The notes under the pieces: generated by a model | The model's database searches: none | Seen by the model: only the letters and a program-made list of their open reading frames with translations | Told to the model about the DNA's origin: nothing | Position numbers and translations under genes: made by a program | Source: a virus | Virus record (IMG/VR): IMGVR_UViG_3300037540_000014 | Span: 1 to 25,694 of that record | DNA: 25,694 bases | Strand: one strand, 5' to 3' | Shown here: positions 1-12,000 of the stretch, one piece after another | Layout: every line of letters begins with the position of its first letter | How positions within the stretch are numbered: position 1 is the stretch's first letter

Positions 1-47
1 CAGACTGTATCGAGCTGGGCACGTGAAGCGTCTCCGAATGATGGCAT
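1..47 (-). CDS. Probable endolysin (peptidase M15-like), N-terminal 15 codons only
   Basis: An ATG at position 47 overlaps the TAA stop of the giant gene (TAATG). It is preceded by a strong GGAGG (plus-strand 54-58) with a 6-nt spacer. The readable product is MPSFGDASRAQLDTV, then the window ends. From memory, the pattern 'MP-x-F-G-x-x-S-x-x-x-L-x-T-V' matches the N-terminus of phage M15-family peptidases (D-Ala-D-Ala carboxypeptidase or L-Ala-D-Glu endopeptidase endolysins), which usually continue 'HPDLQ' and cut the peptide crosslinks of peptidoglycan. The catalytic Zn ligands lie outside the window, so activity cannot be judged. A lysis gene directly after an internal virion protein gene fits late-gene order in podoviruses. 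The start codon is secure; the family call rests on 15 residues. Confidence 0.6.
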   Translation of the reverse strand, partial: MPSFGDASRAQLDTV

Positions 48-3000
48 TAGGTGCCTCCAGTTTTTGCGAGCGTCTGCAACGCAGTGCCACTCAGGTCTTC
101 GTCAATCATCCTCAGAAGCTCTGCTGTTACTGGTGACTCTTCCTTCAGGCGCATCTGGTATGCCACCGAGTCATCAACGCCAAAGTTGTCGATCAGGTCA
201 ATGACATCTTCCATAGTCACATCAGCTTCACCATCTGGGTTCAGCTTTCCACCGGGGCGCAGCTCGTAGGCTTTCCTGAAGATCGTGTTGCGGCGCTTTT
301 CCAGCTCATCGATTCTTTGTTGCTTTTGCTCTGGCGTGTATCGCACTTCACCCCTCGCATCTTCGTCGGGTGTCGGCTGATAGATGCTGATCTGCATGAT
401 CGCTTTATTCAGGTCTTGAATCGCCTCTCGTGCCTTCTCCAGCGGCTTACCTATCTTGATGTACGGCAGCTCTTCGGCCTTTGTCTCCACATAGCGTTCA
501 CGCTGCTTCGTCGTTTCCAAAAACCTCAGCGAACCCTGAACCGCAGTCACCTTATCCAGCAGCCTGTACACCTCGCGCTCGTACTTGGTGCGGCGAGGTG
601 GGTTGTCGCCACGATCAAAGCTGCCACGAACAGGCCAGTCCTGAGCCTCCCACTTCGGTGGCAGCGGGTAGTCCATCATGGAGCGGGTCACTGCGTCCGC
701 AGCCATCAGCATGTACTTGCCGAACGTGCCAGTGTATCCGAGGTACAGGTGCTCAAGATGCTTGGGCGATCGCAGCTTGCCCAGACCAAAGGCATCCATG
801 CCCTGCGGCAATGCGCGAGCAAGCTCGATCATCGAAGGGCTAGTCGTATAGCTGTACTGCTCTGGCGGCATCCTCTGCTCTTGATAGAAGCTGGTGATTG
901 GGCGCTGCCTGAACGTGTCGTAATTGAACCCCATCTCAACAATAGGCATAACAGCGTGTGGCACGATGTTCATTGCGAACGTCTGCCCCATCATGTGAGC
1001 AAAGCCTCTCAGCAATTCGATGTCTGCATCACTTGCATCACTCAGGTATGCCTCAGTAAACATCTCAGGGATCGTGTTGAAGATTGCACCAACCTCAAAC
1101 GCCTTCGGCATTCTGTAGTGCTCTTCGCCAATCCAGAAGTGGTGATAGGAGTGCCTGTCCCACATCTCCAAATCTTTATAGCGCTCGTCATCACGGAACT
1201 GCATGTATAGGACCCACCCAGCAAGACCAAGTATTGCGCCCTTGATAGCAAACGCCTTCGGGTTCTCGTGAGCTGCCTTACCGAGTCGGTACAGGCCCTG
1301 CATCCGTGCGTTCATGAACGGCACGGTCGCCACAATAAATCTGATGTGTCCGTAGTCGCCGCCCATGGAAAAGTCCATCGAGTCCTTTGCCTCGAACACT
1401 GCCTGCTTCTTCGACTTACCAGCACGAATTGCTGCGTGGTAAATCGCGATTCTGTTGGCATTCTCAGAGGCGCTGGTGACGTGCCTCCATGCACGATACA
1501 GTTTGAACGGACTATCGAGAACGGTATTCGATATGTTCTGATCCTTGGTCACCCTGCGCAACAAACGCTTGGTTGCATTTGGGTCGTGCTGGGTCAGGTA
1601 GCCGTTCTCAAAAGCAGCACCAGCCCCAGTCAGAATCTGCATAGTCTCGCTTTCTACGAGTGCCTCGGCAAAACCACTCAGCGCACCACCAATCGGAACC
1701 ACCATGTCGCGACTGATGACAAATGCGTTGGCAGTATCACGAACAAGGTTACGAGCCACGAAGCCCGGATCAATTGTGATCCAGTCGGTGAACAACCGTT
1801 TCGGCCCGGTAAGCACCCCGATCCATGGGAAGAGATTATCCAGCCGCTCGATATTGATAGCCGTCATTGATCGATACAGAAGATTATTATCGGTGTAGTA
1901 GTACTCTGGCTTACCGTTCCGCAAGATCGACATGTAGCCCTTGCCGCTCGGTGCCTGCGGAGCAAACATCTTGCGCATTCCCTCGAACGTCTCAGGAGGA
2001 ATGTTATTGAGAGGGATGCCAGCTTTCTCCAGCAGGGCCTTCAGCTGACTGGCTGGAATCATGTGAGCTTTCCAGTCGTAACCAACCTTGACTATGGTGC
2101 CGGTGCCAAGCAGTGCATCAACGGCATTTGTTGCCGCATAGTTCTTCACGGCAGAGTCCATCATGTTGGTCGTTGCCATAAAGATGTTGGTGAGCACGTC
2201 ACCGATAGGACCTTCCTTGCCGCTCAGCCTGCGAATCGGTGAGCGCTGGTTAGCAATACCCACCTCTTTGTTCGACGGACCAATAAGCCTGTCATCAACT
2301 ACGCGCAGGAATGGAACCCAGTCAGCGTTCTCCCAGAGCGGCCTTGTCTCGGAGTTGATGGTCCCGGCCTCTTCACAGAAGTCCAGCATGTGCTTGTTGA
2401 AGACAGCCCAGTTTTCAGCAACCGTCTTCAGGTGCGGGAACTTATCTCCAAGACGGATAGCCGCCTCGATGCCAGCTGGCTTGAACGTCTTCTCTCGACC
2501 GGCCTCTTTGACCGTGAGACCGAACTTATGAACGATAGAGTTTACCTTGCCGCCCTTATTGATGATGACTTTGGTCGCCTTATCGTGTTGCTCCTGCTTC
2601 TTCAGAGCTATTTCAGTCAATTTGTTTGCTGACGCTCTCGCCTCTGCTTCGTTCTTGAAGTCAAAGCGTTCGACCATCTCATCGATCGTGTACTGCCACT
2701 TCGAGGCAACACCAGCTTCCCGCTGACCCTCATAGCCTGTCTCCTTCCTTCGCTTTGACTGCTGCCTGTTTGCAACACGCCAGTCAAAGATGCGCCACCG
2801 GTGACCGAACTCAAGATCAGGCTTGCCGCCTTTCTTCTTCTTGCGCCAGTGCGTGGTGCCGAGAATGTGCATCAGGTATTGACGCTCCTTCTGCGACAAG
2901 CCATCAAGCTCGGCCTCAGTAAACGAGTCATAGCGTACAGCACCAATCGTCTGCCCAACCTCGCCACGATCCCACTTGACCAGCATGTCCCACACCTGCT

Positions 3001-6000
3001 CGGCCTCAGTCTCCCCAGAGAAGATCGGCAGCAACTCACGAATCTCCCTGACCACGTGCGTAGTGCCAACGTCGCCATCAGCGTTGACGACCATCGCGTC
3101 CCAGCCTTCCAGCATCAAGCGCTTGGCACGATTGCCCACCATGAAGTCACTCCATACGTCTGGGTCGTTCATGACCGACGCAAAGACCTCTTTCATCGAC
3201 ATGCCTTCGTTCTGAACGATGCCCTCTTTCCAGACAGGCCATCCATACTCGATCACCCCCTTCATGAGCGAGTCAAGGGATGTGCTCAGTCGAGCATCAA
3301 TGTACGGGTCTTCACTAAGCTCGGCATCAATTAACGCCTTCCTCAGCCCGTAGAACTTATCGAGGTTTCCTTGCGTCTCTCTGTCCTTCCAGCCAACTCG
3401 CCATTCACTGAAGCGGTGCCACAGGCTCTTCTTGCCCCTGCGCCCAATGTTTGACCTGAACTCCTTGAGAGCCGGGTCACGATCAGGATCATAAGCAAAC
3501 GGAGCTACAGGACCAGAGAACTCTTCACGCATCTGGTCATTGATCGGAATGAAGAATGTTTTTACGCCCCTCTTGTCGAGCGGGTAGTTTCTCTCAAGGA
3601 ACTCAGCAAGAATTTGATCGGCCTCCTTCCTGCTGTCGTAGACCGTATCGGTGACAGGACCCTGCTTCTCGCTGATGATCGCCCAGCCGTGATTGCCGCC
3701 AGTCAGTTCCTTGACCTCGATGACACCATGCTGGTCTTCGATCCGAGTGTTACGAATATCCGCATCAACGAGCGCTGGCTGACCCTCTCTCCTGTAGGCT
3801 TCCTGCGAGTTGTCGATCTTGACGTACGTCTCTTGGATATACGTGCCGTACTTCTTCAGCTCCTTGTTCCAGAAGCGAACCAGCATTTCCTCGTAGGACT
3901 GCCTTGCACCTGCCAGCTTCGGCACAGCGAATGTATCCGAATACCGATTGGAGCCACGACCAACAATGATGAACAGGTTTCCACCAGTGTCTTCCTTCCG
4001 CACCAATCCCTGTGACAGAATGGCATCACCAATAGGCGCAACCCCTGTTCCAACTGGGTCTGTGCTGGCCTGCTGATTTGTACCGAGGCTGTCCTGATCA
4101 TTATTGATCAGCCATGCAAGCTCTTCATCTGATCTGGCGAAACCAACCCACCGGTTGTCTGCCCTGCGATGCACTGCCTGCGTGGTGCCCTCTTCCGTTG
4201 TGCTGATCACATACTGCGAGGTAGGATCGACATCAACATTGTCACTTGGTCGTTCTGGCAGCGCCGGTATTGGAATCTTGCCCTTGTCCTGAAGATTGAT
4301 CTGCTGCGTAGCATCAATGCCGAGCACAGGGATCATCTTGTCGCGAGCAACAACCATTGGCCTCTTCAGCTCTGGACTGCGAATGACGAAGACTTCCTGC
4401 ACCTTCCCGCGAATCGACATTTGCTCCTTGGTCCACGTGAACCGCTCTACCGAGGTAATGTCTGACTGGTCGGCAATGGCCTCACCCTCGTAGACGATAC
4501 CTCCACGAGAGGCTGATGCGAGTCCCTGATTCCAAACAATGCCACCCATGCCGCGACGTACGGCATCAGAGATCAGGTACTTGAGAGCAATGGGTCGCCA
4601 CAACTCATCCTTGGACAGTGGGTGGTCAGGCATAACCTCGTAAGACTGCATCTTCTTCTGGAGGATCACCAACTCATTGAATAAAGCGGTCGTCTGGAGC
4701 GGCTTGCCACTGATCATGGACATTGCGTCAACGATGGTGTTCGTCACCATGTCCCAGTTCACTGGAGCAGCGTCCTTCAGGCGAGCGGCTTCTTCTACCG
4801 TAGCTTGAGCAGCGTCATTGGTGTCAGAGTCAGGTCCGTATGGCTGGCCAAACGGTGGTGTTTCGTCACCGCCACGACCCCTTGAGATGTACCAGTCTGA
4901 GATCAGCTTATCGAGCCTGTTCTTTGCGTCAGTCAGTTCGGTGAAGTAGTCAACCTCTTCATCATCAATGAAGACATCGTAGGCATCGCCAGATTCCTTC
5001 GCCATGATCCTGACTTCTACATGACCGGACGCATCACCGTCTTCATCCCACTCGCTGGGCAGGCTACCAATGACGAGCGCAGATGGCCCCTCAGCATCCC
5101 ACCTTCTGCTGATTTCGTTGTAGACATCATCCATGACCTGCTCGGTCAGAACTTCGTATTTGTATTCGTTACGAGCCTCTTGCAGCCATCGTTCGGCAGC
5201 ATCGGTGTTGGCCTCGCCGTCCTCATCTATGACAACGTGGCTGAGATATTCCTCTCCTTCTCGACTGTACTCACCATCAGCTTCTTCATCCCAGTTGACG
5301 TTGTTGAACGCCTCTTCGAGTTTCTCGCTCTCAACTTCTGGGCGAGTGTCTTCCTCGAATGAGTAGTAAGTCTGAATATCCCAGTCTCTGGTGAGGTTGT
5401 CCCCCTCGCCACTTACGTCTGCCTCTTCAAGGTTGAGATAGTCTTCCAAGAAATCATAGTCGTAGCCGCTGGTGGCGTTGCCCTCCTGATCCCTACGAGC
5501 GCGAGACAACATCTTCTCGACGTTCGCGTCTCGCTGACGCTGGCCGAAGCGTGTCACAAAGTTACCAACAAGGTCCTGAGCCTTGTCTTTCATCTTGCTG
5601 ATGTCTGCCTTTCCACCAACAATATCGATGTCGATGTACTCGCCGTTGACACTGATGTTGAACGACATCGCGGACCCCTCGATGCCAACATCAACGAGGT
5701 TCGTGGAAGCAAAGATCGCCTCAGCAACCGTGGCCGCAGCTTCGTCGTTTACTTCGCTTGCACGAGCCTGTAGGTAATTGTGTATGACGGCCTTCGGCAG
5801 GCGTATGGTCGCAGTCTCCCTGCTCTCCGTGGCACCGAGTACATCAGTAACCCCACCAGTATCACCAGTGAAAAGGTCGTATATGTCGTTCAGCGGCCTC
5901 TGGAGCATGTAGCCAGCCTGCGACAATCGGAAGTGCGTTATCCTGTCTCGCGAGAACTCATTAACGATGTGGCTCATCGCTGGCTTGTGGTTTATGGCAT

Positions 6001-9000
6001 GAACAATCCCCGGCTGATTGGTGGCATCGACAAGCCCACGAACGAACTCGGTAGCTATGTGAACGTCACTTATAGCAGCAGACACAAAGCTCGCCCCAGC
6101 CCACGTATCAAGCCGCTGGAAGCCGCGAGCATCCAGCGTGCCGCCAACAACCTTCAGCTCTTCAAGCCTGTCCGCATGGTCCCTGAGCTTTTTAGTCAAG
6201 CCCTCTAGCCGCTCCAGAACATCAGTTAGCTGCACACGCTTTTCTGCATCCCAAACTTGGTACTTTTCTTCCTGACTGAGTTGATCCCATGAGCGCTGAA
6301 ATTGTTCTTGCGACCGTCGTTGCATGTTTCCTTTCAGCGAGCCTTGTAGCTCCATACCAGCAGAGCCATCGGACAGGTTAGCAATAGGCAGGAGCAGCTC
6401 TTCAATACCCTTGCTCATGTCCTCTCCAACCTTGGTTCCAAACTTTCTTGCGACAGAGTGCATGACCCCTTGCAGCTCACGCTGTCTCCGCTCTGCACGA
6501 TCTTTTTCAATCTGCGAGGTGAACGCCTTGCGTAGCTTTTGGAAGTGGTCACTCTGTAGCTCGATCAGCGACAGGAACCTGTTTGCCATTGCCGGGTTCG
6601 GGAACGTGACACCTGATATGTCGATCCCCTCCAGCAGCTCAGAGACACCAGTGCGGATGTGCATGATGTTCGGACCATAGTGCTGATTCTGTCCGGTCAT
6701 GCCACCCTGTCTGCCCTTAGTCTTAATCAGGACAACGCGAAAATCACCGCCCTTACGACTTCCCTGTGGCGAGAACTCCGAGTACTGCCTGCTGCCATTA
6801 TAGTAGTCGAACCAACGATCCTGCTTCTCATCGTAGCCAATGTCATAGCCCAGTCGCGCTGTGCGAACCTGCTCCTGCTTAATCTGCTCCATTTCCTCAT
6901 CAGTCAGCGCATCAACCTCTTCAGGTGTCAGCTTGCCGAACACCCGCTCCTGAGCTTCTGTCAAGGAGATGCCTTGGTTGGAGCCAGTCTCTTCAACGTA
7001 AACATCGAATGAGCTATCCGAGGCAAGGTGCGCCCTCATCAGGTCCTTGCTGATGTTCGTCTTCTTCGGGTTAATCTTCTGCTGCATAATCTCGGCTATG
7101 CGAGCACGCATCAGCTCAACCGAAACCTTATTGCGAACTGGTCTGGCGTTTTCGTTTCCGTATCTCGGCAACGGACCAGCCATGTACATGTCGTCCATGG
7201 CCTTGTAGATGCCGTCAAGTTCCTGCGCGACAGGAGCAGGCACCACACCTCGATACCAGTTAGTGTCGATCACGCCATTGTTGATGTGGTCAGCCCATAG
7301 GGATTGGAGGTCTCCGTAAGTAACGTCACGAAGGAACTGCCATTCACCAGTGCGTGACAGCCCTGTCAGCTCCAACTCAAGTTTCGACAGGCCCAGCCCA
7401 CCATCAGCGATAGGTTTAGCTGCCCGGTCGAATGCAGCCTGCCACTGCCCCGGAGTGCCACGCTCTGGGAACAGCGGCATCTCTTCTGGAATGGACTCCA
7501 CGCTGACGTTCTGGTCTTTGGCCCGACGCTTACGCTCACCCTTGGACAGCTTCTGCTTGCCGCTATCAACAGCAACACGCACGTTGCTGGTGAAGATATT
7601 GGCGTTGCGCATGAACGGATGAACTGTGCTGCCACCGGCTGCTCGCCACTTAAAGTCCTTCTCGCTCTTGAGGAAGTCTTGTGACCTTTGAAGCATTTGC
7701 TGCACGCGACTGTCGTTCCAGAACTTAGCTTTTTCTTCACTGATAGGAATGTAGTTGCGCCGCCTCAGAAGACCTCTGATGTAATCAATGAATCGCCGCC
7801 AAACACTCTTCTGCTTCTTGTTCATCACCAGCTGACCGGACTCAAGCTCGCCAGCGATGTAAGCGAACATCTCTTCACCAATGAGCTGCTTGTGCTCTGG
7901 GATGCTCTTGTCGAGGCCGATACCTGCTGCTGATGTCAGACGGTTGGCGTAGTAGTCAGCAAGGCGAGGGAACGCATCAACGAGTTCTGACACGTGCTCG
8001 CGCAGCGCAAGCTCATCACCAAACGCGCCACGCACACCGTAGTGACCGACCATCTCATGGACCATGACTTCAGTGAGTTCCTGATCGAAGTTGGTCTTGT
8101 CGAGATTCTGAACGAACACATAGATGCCGTTCTCAGGATTGACATGATCCATGTAACCGCGAACACCGCGCATGGTGCCGCCGCCAAGCTCTGCCCTGAT
8201 CTGATCAATGATGTGCGGGGCCTCAGCCTTGAGCTGCTGCATATCCCGAACGACATTGATCTTCGGATGGTTCGGGAACTGGAGAGCGAGACGAGATGCC
8301 TCAACGAGGGCGCGAATGTAGTCCTGCGTTGACGCTGGCTCAAGGTTCGGAACAAACTCAACCGGTCTGGCAGGCTGCTTGTAAATCTGGCTCTCGTCCA
8401 TGTACCACGGCAGTGGCGCAGAATAGTCCACATAGTCTTGATCAAGATCGGCATACCAGTCGCCATCACTATTACCAATGTGACCAATGCCAACATCAGA
8501 GAGAGTCTGCGGGAACGACTCTCGACCCGGCTGTGCGTATTCGGCATCACCAGTGATCCATGCGAGGTCAGCAGGCTTCGTGAACTTATCAACGATCAGC
8601 CAGTTCTTGTCTGGGTTGAACTTGAAGATTTTGCCCTGCACTGAAACGTACATGCGAGGTCTACCACGGTTCCGCGACATAGCCCTGACCAATCCAAAGG
8701 TCGCACCGTCAGGCGTTAGGACCTCAACGATGTCGCCCTTCTTGACTTTGTTCCTAATCTGGTTCCACGATCCGGGCAGCTTCGCATCAGGGTCCAGCTC
8801 AGCGTCAAACGCAAACATGCCAAGCCTGTATGCCTTCTGCACCCTTCCAACATTGCCACGATCAAGGTTGAGCTTCTCTGCTATTTGCCTTTGAGTGAAG
8901 CCGCGATTGGTCATCGAGACCACTTGCTGGCGAACCTCAGACGGAGTGCTCACGCCTGTTCTGACGTTCTTATCCAAAAGACCGCGACTCTTCGCCTTCT

Positions 9001-12000
9001 TCCGAAGTTTAGCCACAGCATCTTTCGTTTTGCCAAGCGCTGTCGCTATTTCCTGTCGAGTCTTACCCTGATTAAATAGGTTCGCGTACTCAGCAACAGA
9101 TGCAGCCTCCCTTAGCTTCCTGATATTTGGAAGCCCAGCGACTTTGACCTCTCGCTCAACAGTGCCTACAGAGACATCAAGCTCATTTGCTATCTCCGTA
9201 TTGGTCGCGCCATCAATGCGCATGTTAGCAATCTTCTTGAGCCTTGCCTTGCGAGAGCCTGCTACCTTTTTCAGGGAGTCGATTTTGCGAGCTGACTCAG
9301 TACGAGCAAGCTCAACAACTTGGTCAGCAAGGGATGTCGATGCTGGGAAGTCTCCAGCCTGACTATATTCTCCAGACTCCTTCACCTCGCTCGTTCCACG
9401 CACTGCATCAGGTCGCCTCCGACCTAGCGCCTCACTCAGAACATCAGCCGCATCGTAGAACTCAGCAGTAGCGCTCCTTGACCCGCTAAAGAGCGCGTCA
9501 TCAGCAATCATCTGGTCAAGCTGAGCCTCTACATCTGGGCTAACGACTTCGCCCCGCTGGAACAGCCCCTTCTGTGACTTCACCCGGTACGTGGCAGGCT
9601 CACCCTTACGCTTCGCCGTCACACCGCGCTGTATGCGCTCGCGCTTCATATCGACACCCTGAGCATCGGCCTGCTCATAGTTGTCGCCCTTGCCCCACGT
9701 GATCTGCGGAGTGATCTCATCATTGCCAGCAGCGATTGGTGTTTTCGCCAGCTTCTTGGCTGCGGCTTGCAATGCCTTCTCAACTGCCTCCTGACTCTGA
9801 CCGGCAACAGCAAACTCATCGCCACCCATGCGGTAAACCTCAACACCATCCTGCTCATTGAGCACGTCTGAGACAGCCGTCAGCAGACGATCGCCAGCAG
9901 CATGTGTCATGTTGTCATTGACCCACTTCATGGAGTCCACGTCCACAGCAGCGACCGCTGGCAGGGCATTGTCGATCTGATTCGGGGTATCGCCTTCCTT
10001 AACGTCAATATGTTCTTGTCGCTCATTGAACGCACGACGGTTCTGCACCTCGGTAAGCGGATCAGTGTACAGCAGCTGTTCACGCTGCTGAGGACCACCA
10101 GCATCCACGGCCTCTCGTACAACAGCGCCTTCCCTACCACGTCGTTCTGGTCCGGTGTAGCCACCCTCGATGCGGCTACGCAGGCCACGAGCCTGACGGT
10201 TCAGCTCCTTGGTGGCACGCTTACCCTTTGGCAGGATAATGATGGAGCCATCTTTCTTGAGCTTCGCGTAGCCCTCCTTGATCAGCTCTGCTTCCTGCTC
10301 GGCACCTATAGCCTCCATGTTCTGGACTGACTCGATAGACGAACTCAGGCGCTCGATGTCTTCGAGCTTGATGACGCTTTCGTTGACCCTGCGCTGAAGG
10401 TCGGCGCGATCAGATAGGACACGACGCTCTTCTTCCTGAAGTTCAGCTGCCGTTGTTCTCTTTGACTCGGCAACCGCTATATCAGACTTCATTGCGTTGG
10501 CACGCATGACCAGACGGTTGAGCATTTTTATCTCAGTCTCTGCCGTCTTCGTTGGTCCCTGCTTCAGGAGAAAGGCTCGCATAGGAGCCTCGGCATCAAG
10601 GATTGCCTGAGACTCTTTGCGCTGTAGCGTCTCCAGTTGTCGCAGGTCATGCAGCCTATCCTTCGGTGTCGAGTTGGCAACATACTCAGGATCAGTGATG
10701 TGCGCCTCGAACCTGAAACGCTCGTTCGTCGCCTTCTTGAACTTCACTGCTGCGCGAGCGGCATCGACATGTTCCTTGTCAACGCCAACCGGCGTGCTTG
10801 GAGACATGGACCCATACATGCCAATAGGCCCCATTGTGATAGCCGCAGTCAGGCCGGTTTCCCAGTACCTGTTCGGATCATCATAGATTGGGTTGTCAGG
10901 ATCGATAGGACGAACCGCTGCCTCTGTGTACATCAACTCCATGATTTCCTGACCAGACTCCTGAACCATCTCGCCGCCAGCACCAACGGACAGTCGTGTT
11001 GCAGCGCTCTTGTCTATCAGCCTGCCAGCAGCGCTCTTCGCGAACCTGCTGCTCATGGGCGCACCAGTAATCATGGTAACTACAGCAGCAGAGGTCGCTG
11101 CCTTGGTGGAGGCATCCTGAATGATGATCTGCTTGGACGCTTCAGGGGTAAGCCCACCCTCGCGCAGCGCCTGATACATGGCGTGCTTGTCCCATGCCTC
11201 CTGCGGTATTTGGTTCATGATCTCGCGGGTCTCATTCTCAAGATGAGTCGCTACCAGCAAGCCTTCAGAACCACCACCAAACAACATACCCGCTCTGGAT
11301 GCCGCCTTCTCGCGAGCCGTGTTCATTGCTGATGCTGTCAGTCCATACGACCCCTGCGCAGCTTTACGCGAGAAGTATCGACCAACATTACGGGTAAGCC
11401 CTATCGTCGCCCCCATTTCTGGCAACTGCTCGATGCCTTGCAAGATCAGAGACTCTGGATTGGCAACCTTTGACTCAGGGTGCGTCCACATCTCTTTTTC
11501 TGTGAGCAGCTTACGAAGCGTTATCTCTTCACCCGGCTTGAACAGCGAGTACTCGCGCTCCGCTTCCTGCTCTTCGTCGCTGAACTTCTTGCGAACATTC
11601 TCAGTAAACTCTGACGCAATCTGCGCAGGGGTCTTGCCTGTCTTCTTGCCAACCATTGGCAAAATGAAATGCTCGTACAGACTTGGCGATTTTTCAGCAT
11701 CCGACTTCCAGTTGCGAAGGTCCATTGATGCGCCGGGGTAGGCAGGTGCAACCTCACCCTCGTCATACTGGATGCCCGGAACCACGACCTCACCAGTTTC
11801 TGGATTACGAACCTCTGGCTGGAATGCCTCACGCCCACCAAGCGCACCACGCGGATCGTCAGCGCCGAAGCCAACGAGCGGAGCGCCATGAGTCCATGCG
11901 CTGCCAGCCCTTGCCAGCAACCGAGAGCCAAACTCCTTGCGTTCCTCCCACCACTCATCACCCTTGATACGATCGAACTCTTGCTCGTAATCAGGGTTCT

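Noticed and set aside
317-1210. 297-aa open frame on the plus strand
   Set aside because: It lies wholly inside the giant gene on the other strand, has no recognisable domain or ribosome binding site, and looks like a shadow of the coding frame.
7936-8592. 218-aa alternative minus-strand frame inside the giant gene
   Set aside because: Arg/Ser/Leu-rich composition typical of an out-of-frame reading; it overlaps the zincin domain, which is clearly coded in the main frame.
10637-11332. 231-aa plus-strand frame
   Set aside because: Antisense to the giant gene, Cys/His/Arg-rich low-quality composition, no start signal.
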